Under the pieces are notes generated by a model. It was not told the DNA's origin and searched no databases. It was given only the letters and a program-made list of their open reading frames with translations. Source: Bacillota bacterium (GTDB lineage Bacteria > Bacillota_A > Clostridia > Clostridiales > Clostridiaceae). From it: DNA of 10,832 nt. The position numbers were made by a program, and so were the translations under genes. The stretch spans positions 1 to 10,832 of the forward strand of contig JAKBFR010000082.1 of assembly GCA_021837545.1 (NCBI GenBank). The letters are read 5' to 3'. Shown piece after piece: positions 6,914 through 10,832 of the stretch (positions are counted from its first letter, which is position 1; every line of letters begins with the position of its first letter).

Positions 6914-7444
6914 ATGTACAGTGATATATCAAAACATAATAAATACTCCATAAATTTACCATATCCAGAACCGATGATAGAGATGCAAAACATAGAGTAC
7001 GCTAACATTCTTTTAAAGGACTATGCTGGAGCAGTTAGTGAATTTACTGCTATTAGTTTATATGTGTATCAACATTTTGTTAGCGAAGACCAATATAAGG
7101 ATTATGCAGAACTTATCGGTGGAGTCTCTGTTACAGAAATGAATCATTTGGAACTTCTAGGTAAGACTATTAAATTAGAAGGAATTAAACCCATGTATAT
7201 TGATAATGCTTCACCTCACGGAAAGCTTTGGAGCCCTATGTATGTTAACTATACTACTTATATAATAGCAATGCTTAAGGAAGATATTAAAGCTGAAAAG
7301 AAGGCAATAGAAAATTACAGATATCATATTTCTTTGATACAAGATAGGCATATCATTAGATTGCTTGAAAGAATAATTCTTGATGAAGAACTTCATCTCA
7401 AACTATTTACTCAAGAATACGAAAAATATAGCAATTTATGTTAG
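6914..7444 (+). CDS. Ferritin-like diiron protein
   Basis: This 176-residue four-helix protein belongs to the ferritin/rubrerythrin-like group. Metal ligands are visible in the expected pattern: Glu43 on helix 1, ExxH on helix 2 (Glu75, His78), Glu128 on helix 3 and ExxH on helix 4 (Glu158, His161). Together these are the ligands of a carboxylate-bridged dinuclear Fe or Mn site. It has no rubredoxin domain and no CxxC, so it is not a classic rubrerythrin. In clostridia such proteins are thought to act in peroxide or oxygen defence or in iron handling. The ATG at 6914 has AGGAG six bases upstream. It is divergent from the hydrogenase operon and stands alone. Whether it oxidises iron, destroys peroxide or resembles manganese catalase cannot be told from the sequence. 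Confidence 0.85.
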   Translation: MYSDISKHNKYSINLPYPEPMIEMQNIEYANILLKDYAGAVSEFTAISLYVYQHFVSEDQYKDYAELIGGVSVTEMNHLELLGKTIKLEGIKPMYIDNASPHGKLWSPMYVNYTTYIIAMLKEDIKAEKKAIENYRYHISLIQDRHIIRLLERIILDEELHLKLFTQEYEKYSNLC

Positions 7445-7481
7445 CATAATAATAAAAAACAGCAATTTAAAATTTGTTCTG

Positions 7482-7710
7482 TTAAGTGCCTACGTACACG
7501 TTAAAATAATATAAAAAATGGGCACTTAAATATAATAAAATTTCCATTTGTTTGTTTACAATTTGCAAGACTCCTAGTGGAACAATATGTATGAAAGGAA
7601 TTAAATCTTCTTTATTGGTTTATTTCAAAAGCTTTTAGATCGTTATTGCATGCTATAAATTTAATCCCTCTATAACTTAAAGCTTCTGTTGTATTCCTGA
7701 AAAATAATTT
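7482..7710 (-). pseudogene. DsrE/DsrF-like sulfur-relay family pseudogene (frameshifted, 5' end lost)
   Basis: DsrE-family proteins are small alpha/beta proteins linked to sulfur transfer and redox processes. The minus strand from about 7710 reads into LSYRGIKFIACNNDLKAFEIN, then stops. Around 7617 one extra base shifts the frame, and the next frame continues with NKEDLIPFIHIVPLGVLQ, IVNKQME and a short LYL. Together these match the C-terminal half of DsrE proteins: the GVKFxACxNxLKAxxI segment with its conserved Cys, then the dLxPfV.iVPxGVxel..kQ..G..Y pattern. The N-terminal half is missing; sequence before about 7700 runs into a hairpin and thioredoxin debris. The Gly of the final EGxxY motif is also changed. 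Homology was judged by eye. The single-base frameshift would be repaired by removing one C near 7617, so a sequencing error there is possible, but the absent 5' half still makes it a remnant. Confidence 0.7.
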
Positions 7711-7756
7711 AGACTTCACATATTATATTAATCTTATCTGTAATAATGTGAAGTCT
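7711..7756. terminator. 11-bp inverted repeat, possible bidirectional terminator
   Basis: AGACTTCACAT (7711-7721) and ATGTGAAGTCT (7746-7756) are perfect complements around a 24-base loop. On minus the stem is followed by AAATTATTTTT, and on plus by an AT-rich run with several T tracts. It falls between the thioredoxin and DsrE remnants and could be the old terminator of the thioredoxin gene, now also stopping readthrough from the ferritin-like gene. The long loop weakens the call. Confidence 0.45.
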
Positions 7757-7890
7757 ATAAATAATTTATTTATTATATTTTCCTTAGATATAAAACCTGC
7801 CAAGTTTTCTACTGGTGCTCCATCTTTAAATATAATCATAGTTGGAACTGCTGATATTATGGATATATGTTTTCTACTGTAAAATAAAAT
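7723..7890 (-). pseudogene. Thioredoxin C-terminal fragment
   Basis: The minus strand reads ISAVPTMIIFKDGAPVENL followed by AGFISKENIINKLF. This is the last third of a thioredoxin: the cis-Pro strand (VPTM), the IIFKDG turn with the conserved Gly, and the final helix. The active-site WCGPC half is not recognisable upstream, and the frame closes at a TAA at 7909-7911. The frame continues past the normal thioredoxin end to a stop at 7723, inside the loop of the inverted repeat. No start codon or ribosome binding site is present. It is a 5'-truncated pseudogene. Homology was judged by eye from motif order; a random AT-rich frame would not give this order. Confidence 0.7.
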
Positions 7891-8007
7891 TAAAAATGCG
7901 TAATGTTTTTAGTAATTCCACTTCACTCCACCCCTTTGGAGTATATTCTGAAGAATACTTATGGTAATATGGTTTAGAATAACTTATTATACTTTTATTT
8001 AGTAGAT
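7874..8007 (-). pseudogene. Possible third gene fragment, unrecognised
   Basis: One minus-strand frame stays open from within the end of the membrane-protein gene to a TAG at 7874, about 43 codons past that gene. It reads SKPYYHKYSSEYTPKGW then SEVELLKTL. The residue make-up looks like protein, with charged helices and a Trp. There is no start codon or ribosome binding site, and I recognise no family. It lies directly before the thioredoxin fragment, in another frame. It may be chance, or the end of a gene deleted with the thioredoxin and DsrE genes. Confidence 0.25.
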
Positions 8008-8487
8008 CTATAATTTTCCTTTCCGTATAAAATATTTTATCTGTTTGTTTCTTAAAAGCCTTATAAAAAAATACGAAATAATTATAAAACCTATTAATTC
8101 AGGAAAGTAATAACTTGGGTCTGTAATAAGTCTAAGAATATCACTGCTTACCCAATTACCCTCTACTCTCACAGGAAACTTCCATCCGAAGTGTGGCCAA
8201 AACAATATATTAGGATATAACCACATACTATCTAATATTAAATGGATAAAACTACAAATTCCCAATAATAAAATATTATTTTTGCCACGTTTATTTATCA
8301 TATATAAACCAATCACTATCAATAAAAGAGAAAATAATAATGTATGCCCAAAAATGCGGCTATTATGAAATATACTAAGAAATAAGCCTGCCCCAATTGG
8401 TTTATCTATAATATCAGGTAATATTGATCCAATCAAAGCAATTCTATAATCAATTACATTAGATACTCGGACCATATCTTTAAGCAT
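8008..8487 (-). CDS. Membrane protein of the YdjM/metal-dependent hydrolase type, probably N-terminally truncated
   Basis: This 159-residue protein has several hydrophobic segments (roughly 16-38, 46-64, 71-86 and 129-148). It also has the motifs LPDIIDKP (residues 23-30), FGHTLLF (46-52, His48) and FIHLILDSMWLYP (80-92, His82 and Asp86). These fit the family of membrane-bound predicted metal-dependent hydrolases. Members usually carry an additional N-terminal segment with a conserved His before the LPD motif, about 30-40 residues that are missing here. The ATG at 8487 has no Shine-Dalgarno, and an in-frame TGA sits two codons upstream, so the lost part cannot be recovered in frame. It follows the cytochrome b5-like gene by 21 bases and may depend on translation from it. 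Enzymatic activity is unproven for the family, and the gene may be a pseudogene. Confidence 0.65.
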   Translation of the reverse strand: MLKDMVRVSNVIDYRIALIGSILPDIIDKPIGAGLFLSIFHNSRIFGHTLLFSLLLIVIGLYMINKRGKNNILLLGICSFIHLILDSMWLYPNILFWPHFGWKFPVRVEGNWVSSDILRLITDPSYYFPELIGFIIISYFFIRLLRNKQIKYFIRKGKL

Positions 8488-8508
8488 TTATTTCTAGTCA
8501 AATTATTA

Positions 8509-9084
8509 TTAATAACCTTGATTCATCTTACTCTTGTCTAATAGCTTAGATATACCAGTTTTTTCCCAATCTTCTATCTCACCAATAGCTTCCTGAAAAG
8601 TCATTCCTTGCCCTACAAATATACCTATCATAATATATTTCTGAAATAAATGCTCTAAATTAACTCCTCCATCAGCTTCTTCCAATGCCTTACCAACTAA
8701 TGGGGTAATATACCCAATCCAATCATCTGGACTAAAATCATAGGTATCTACCAACGCTATTCTAGTTGCAGATGCAATATTCTTATTTTTACTTTCTGTA
8801 AGTATACCAACCTTAGGTATTCTGCTAAGTTTTTTAATCACTCCATGATGAGAATTAAATTCCTTTGTTAAATCTTTACCAGCAGTAAGATCAAAGTGCT
8901 TTCCCCCAGCCCAAGCTTCTACCTTGCTTAAATCATAAACTGTCCCCTCAACTGCCACATAAGCTGGTTTTCCATTACTTCCATCATATAGTGATAATTC
9001 TTCCAGAGTAAATTGCTTTTGTTGCCTGCAATAATTATCTCCTATAAGTTCTCCAATAGTTTTGAATTCAAAATCGCTAAACAT
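8509..9084 (-). CDS. Cytochrome b5-like heme-binding domain protein
   Basis: This is a 191-residue soluble protein with no signal peptide or membrane helix. Residues about 24-95 form a bacterial cytochrome b5-like heme/steroid-binding domain: FTLEELSLYDG, GKPAYVAVEGTVYDLS, then WAGGKHFDLTAGKDLT, and HHG before LSRIPKVG. His63 and His79 or His80 are the likely heme ligands. Residues 96-191 form a mostly helical C-terminal region that I do not recognise. The ATG at 9084 has AGAGG five bases upstream; a GTG two codons earlier (9090) overlaps that site and is less likely. A promoter is seen on minus (TTGAAT, 17 bp, TTATAC). A decayed paralogue of its 5' end precedes the hydrogenase small subunit, which raises the possibility of a role in hydrogenase electron transfer. 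Electron transfer is an inference; some family members bind ligands other than heme. Confidence 0.8.
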   Translation of the reverse strand: MFSDFEFKTIGELIGDNYCRQQKQFTLEELSLYDGSNGKPAYVAVEGTVYDLSKVEAWAGGKHFDLTAGKDLTKEFNSHHGVIKKLSRIPKVGILTESKNKNIASATRIALVDTYDFSPDDWIGYITPLVGKALEEADGGVNLEHLFQKYIMIGIFVGQGMTFQEAIGEIEDWEKTGISKLLDKSKMNQGY

Positions 9085-9140
9085 AGACACCTCTTAAATA
9101 TTTTTATCTATAAAGTTTATTAATACAATATATAAAAAAT

Positions 9141-9169
9141 GTATAACAATCTTACAAATATAAATTCAA
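9141..9169 (-). promoter_or_regulatory. Promoter of the cytochrome b5-like gene
   Basis: On minus, TTGAAT (9164-9169) and TTATAC (9141-9146) are separated by exactly 17 bases, close to a sigma-A promoter. They sit about 57 bases upstream of the ATG at 9084. The matching positions in the remnant upstream of the hydrogenase are not conserved. Confidence 0.5.
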
Positions 9170-9190
9170 CTATAACATTGTTAAATATTT

Positions 9191-9224
9191 ATGACAAATA
9201 TCTGTCACAAAATTGTAATATAAT
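9191..9224 (+). promoter_or_regulatory. Promoter region of the DUF2334 gene with overlapping palindrome
   Basis: ATGACA (9191-9196) with TGTAAT 17 bases later (9214-9219) is a plausible promoter. A consensus TATAAT (9219-9224) overlaps it but has no good -35. The interrupted palindrome TGACAAATATCTGTCA (9192-9207) covers the -35 and the spacer, where a repressor would act. The binding protein is unknown. Confidence 0.4.
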
Positions 9225-9249
9225 ATTTATTTGAACTTACTTTATATAT

Positions 9250-9256
9250 GGGGAGG
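9250..9256 (+). promoter_or_regulatory. Ribosome binding site of the DUF2334 gene
   Basis: GGGGAGG lies 12 bases before the ATG at 9269 and directly behind an in-frame ATG at 9248, which has no Shine-Dalgarno of its own. The spacing is slightly long, so the start choice is likely but not certain. Confidence 0.55.
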
Positions 9257-9268
9257 CGAAAAAAAATT

Positions 9269-10645
9269 ATGCAAAAGAGGAAAAAATTATTAATATTTTC
9301 AACATCTTTAATCTTTTTATCTATATTTATAATCTCCCATCCACTTTTATATTATAAGTTGTTAGATAAAAAAATAATTATAAAAAATGGCACTGTATAT
9401 GCTAGTTCACTTCCAGAAAGTAGTTTTAAGAGTGCCTATACTCCAAAAATCAAGTTTGAAGATAGACCTGTAACTAAAGTTAATAATGTAAATATAACTA
9501 TTTTAAATGGTTATAAAATCACAAATGTTCCTATGCTTCTTAAATCTCAAAGATATTATGTACCACTTAGTTTTATCTGTAGTAAGCTCAACTATAATAT
9601 TGATACTTCTAATAACAAAATATTATTATCTAACAAAAACAATAAAATTTCTCTAACTGAAAATTCTTATACAAAAAGTACTGGGACAGGCTATCTTCGT
9701 GGCAATTTATTAAATAACAACGATATAAATTATATATCAATCTCAGATATTGAGGAACTTTTTGATCTAATTGCTGTTTTTGACTTTAAAAATAATAGTA
9801 TTAGTCTACTTGATAATAGCATTAAATCGCCTGATAATTCTTCAGTATCTTATAGTGATAAAGTTGCTTTAGTTAGATTGGAAGATTTCGGCGGTGGTGG
9901 TAATTATGCTATTGATAAAAATCAAACAAAAGTAAAATGTATGGCTAATCTTTTTTACTCTCAAGGAATGAAATTCCATGTCAGCTGGATTCCTAGATTT
10001 AAGTCGCCAGCAGATAATATTGATAATGATTTATTAAAAAATGATAATATTGCGAATGTAGGTTTTGTTAACCTCTTAGATTATTTGATTAATAATGGTG
10101 CTGAAGTAGGGCTTCATGGATATACTCATCAACATGGTGACGAAAAAAGTGGACCAGGTAATGAATTAACTAAAGACATAAATAATACTGATTCTGAAAC
10201 AAGAGCTATAATTGAAAATGGACTTGATACTGCAAGTGCTTTAAATATTCCTATTACATATTTTGAAAGTCCTCATTATGGGGAAACTGAACTTCAAAAG
10301 AATGTTATTAAAAATTATTTTCAATTTATATTTGAGCCTTTCGATAGTGTGACAAACAATATATATGATCCAGATGACGATCATTTATTTGTTCCAACAC
10401 CATTAGGATATGTCCATAATTCAGACCCAACTTCTATAATTGATGGACTTAATAATGCTGACCCTGCCACACTTCATAGTTTTTATTATCATCCATTTGT
10501 TGAATTAAAATATATAGATTTTAATACTAACAATAATAAACTTAATATAACTTATGATGAAAATTCACCACTACAAAAAATAGTTAAAACTCTTAAATCT
10601 GATCAGTATACAACTATTCATATTGATGAACTTAAATCTAAATAA
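9269..10645 (+). CDS. Membrane-anchored stalk-domain protein with DUF2334 polysaccharide-deacetylase-like domain
   Basis: This 458-residue protein likely faces the cell surface. Residues 1-6 are basic (MQKRKK), followed by a hydrophobic helix to about residue 28 with no clear cleavage site, so it may be a membrane anchor. Residues about 70-183 resemble the copper amine oxidase N-terminal-like stalk domain common in Firmicutes surface proteins (NVPMLLKSQRYYVPLSFI, then NNKISL repeats). Residues about 197-452 form a DUF2334-type NodB-like barrel: VRLEDFGGGG (Glu205, Asp206), EVGLHGYTH (His283, His287), YFESPHY (Glu333, His336) and YYHPF (His408). The acidic pair and HxxxH are the expected metal-binding residues. 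The substrate is unknown, perhaps a surface polysaccharide. An ATG at 9248 is in frame, but GGGGAGG lies just after it and 12 bases before the ATG at 9269, so I chose 9269; 9248 remains possible. It is a single gene between divergent and convergent neighbours. Confidence 0.85.
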   Translation: MQKRKKLLIFSTSLIFLSIFIISHPLLYYKLLDKKIIIKNGTVYASSLPESSFKSAYTPKIKFEDRPVTKVNNVNITILNGYKITNVPMLLKSQRYYVPLSFICSKLNYNIDTSNNKILLSNKNNKISLTENSYTKSTGTGYLRGNLLNNNDINYISISDIEELFDLIAVFDFKNNSISLLDNSIKSPDNSSVSYSDKVALVRLEDFGGGGNYAIDKNQTKVKCMANLFYSQGMKFHVSWIPRFKSPADNIDNDLLKNDNIANVGFVNLLDYLINNGAEVGLHGYTHQHGDEKSGPGNELTKDINNTDSETRAIIENGLDTASALNIPITYFESPHYGETELQKNVIKNYFQFIFEPFDSVTNNIYDPDDDHLFVPTPLGYVHNSDPTSIIDGLNNADPATLHSFYYHPFVELKYIDFNTNNNKLNITYDENSPLQKIVKTLKSDQYTTIHIDELKSK

Positions 10646-10653
10646 ATATAAAA

Positions 10654-10701
10654 TTTTAATACCATTTAAACTTAGAATTATAAGTTTAAATGGTATTAAA
10701 A
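10654..10701. terminator. Bidirectional rho-independent terminator (perfect 21-bp hairpin)
   Basis: Two perfectly complementary 21-base arms (10654-10674 and 10681-10701) flank a 6-base loop, GAATTA. The arms begin with TTTT and end with AAAA, so each strand gives a U-run at the 3' side only as part of the stem. It lies 9 bases after the DUF2334 stop and 19 bases from the stop of the convergent gene, as expected for a shared terminator. Confidence 0.85.
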
Positions 10702-10719
10702 ATATCAACATATATTATG

Positions 10720-10832
10720 CTATTTTGTATATTTTTTCATTAAATCTTCTACAGTACCGCCAAATTTTATAGCTGTAGCAATTACATCTATTCTCTTTGT
10801 GACATCGCCTTTACCGATAGCTTGAGCTCCCA
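10720..10832 (-). CDS. C-terminal end of a pyridine nucleotide-disulfide oxidoreductase family protein (partial)
   Basis: The last 36 codons on minus read GAQAIGKGDVTKRIDVIATA followed by IKFGGTVEDL and a short MKKYTK end, with a TAG at 10720. This is the dimerisation-domain signature of FAD and NAD(P)H-dependent oxidoreductases of the NADH oxidase, NADH peroxidase and CoA-disulfide reductase type (GaqxxGkxxvdKRIDvxAtAi...tvxDL). In most of these the chain continues for some 15-25 residues with a YAPPF/YAPPY motif, which is absent here because the stop comes directly after the helix. The rest of the protein lies outside the window, so substrate and start are unknown. The family call rests on a short stretch but the motif is distinctive. 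Confidence 0.75.
   Translation of the reverse strand, partial: GAQAIGKGDVTKRIDVIATAIKFGGTVEDLMKKYTK

Larger units (their letters stand above)
7445..8007. other. Gene-poor stretch made of decayed minus-strand genes
   Basis: No intact gene lies in these 563 bases. On the minus strand I can read a DsrE-like remnant (7482-7710), the C-terminal end of a thioredoxin (7723-7890) and a stop-free tract that may be a third fragment (7874-8007). A 9-bp inverted repeat at 7482-7490 and 7521-7529, with a 30-base spacer, follows the ferritin-like gene. It lacks a T-run and its role is unknown. A second, 11-bp inverted repeat at 7711-7756 is listed separately. Confidence 0.6.

Noticed and set aside
7482..7529. 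9-bp inverted repeat as the ends of a small mobile element
   Set aside because: The spacer is only 30 bases, with no target duplication or transposase remnant. The left part also overlaps the DsrE-like remnant.

Overview
The window is AT-rich (roughly 30% GC or less by eye). Its ribosome binding sites are strong GGAGG types and its protein families are typical of anaerobic Firmicutes, so a Clostridium-like organism is the best fit. This is inference from composition and gene content. The order of small subunit, large subunit, protease and hyp genes also resembles, from memory, the [NiFe] hydrogenase locus on the C. acetobutylicum megaplasmid.

Left part (1-6494, all minus strand): one hydrogenase operon. 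In transcription order it holds the [NiFe] hydrogenase small subunit (TTG start), the large subunit (4-bp overlap), the C-terminal maturation protease, a very short HypA-like protein, HypF, HypC and HypD, which runs off the left edge. HypF makes and loads the cyanide ligands. HypC and HypD carry the Fe(CN)2CO unit. The HypA-like protein would take part in nickel delivery. The protease then removes the 15-residue tail of the large subunit. HypE and HypB are not in the window. The small subunit has no Tat signal, so the enzyme should be cytoplasmic. Its electron partner is not obvious.

Middle (6495-8007): upstream of the small subunit lies a decayed copy of the 5' end and promoter region of a cytochrome b5-like gene. 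An intact paralogue sits 2.5 kb away. A divergent ferritin-like diiron protein follows. The next 560 bases, which look empty at first, hold minus-strand gene debris: a frameshifted DsrE-like gene, the C-terminal end of a thioredoxin, and perhaps a third fragment.

Right part (8008-10832): a membrane protein of the YdjM/metal-dependent hydrolase type that seems to lack its N-terminus, and the intact cytochrome b5-like heme protein, both on minus. A divergent intergenic region with a palindrome comes next. Then a plus-strand membrane-anchored stalk plus DUF2334 polysaccharide-deacetylase-like protein, a perfect 21-bp bidirectional terminator hairpin, and the last 36 codons of a flavin-dependent pyridine nucleotide oxidoreductase on minus.

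Taken together, this is a redox and hydrogen island that has lost several small redox genes. The most interesting points are the possible ancestral link between a cytochrome b5-type protein and a soluble [NiFe] hydrogenase, the zinc-domain-less HypA, and the Cys-to-Asn change in the proximal cluster motif of the small subunit. No tRNA, rRNA, CRISPR array or intact mobile element was seen.
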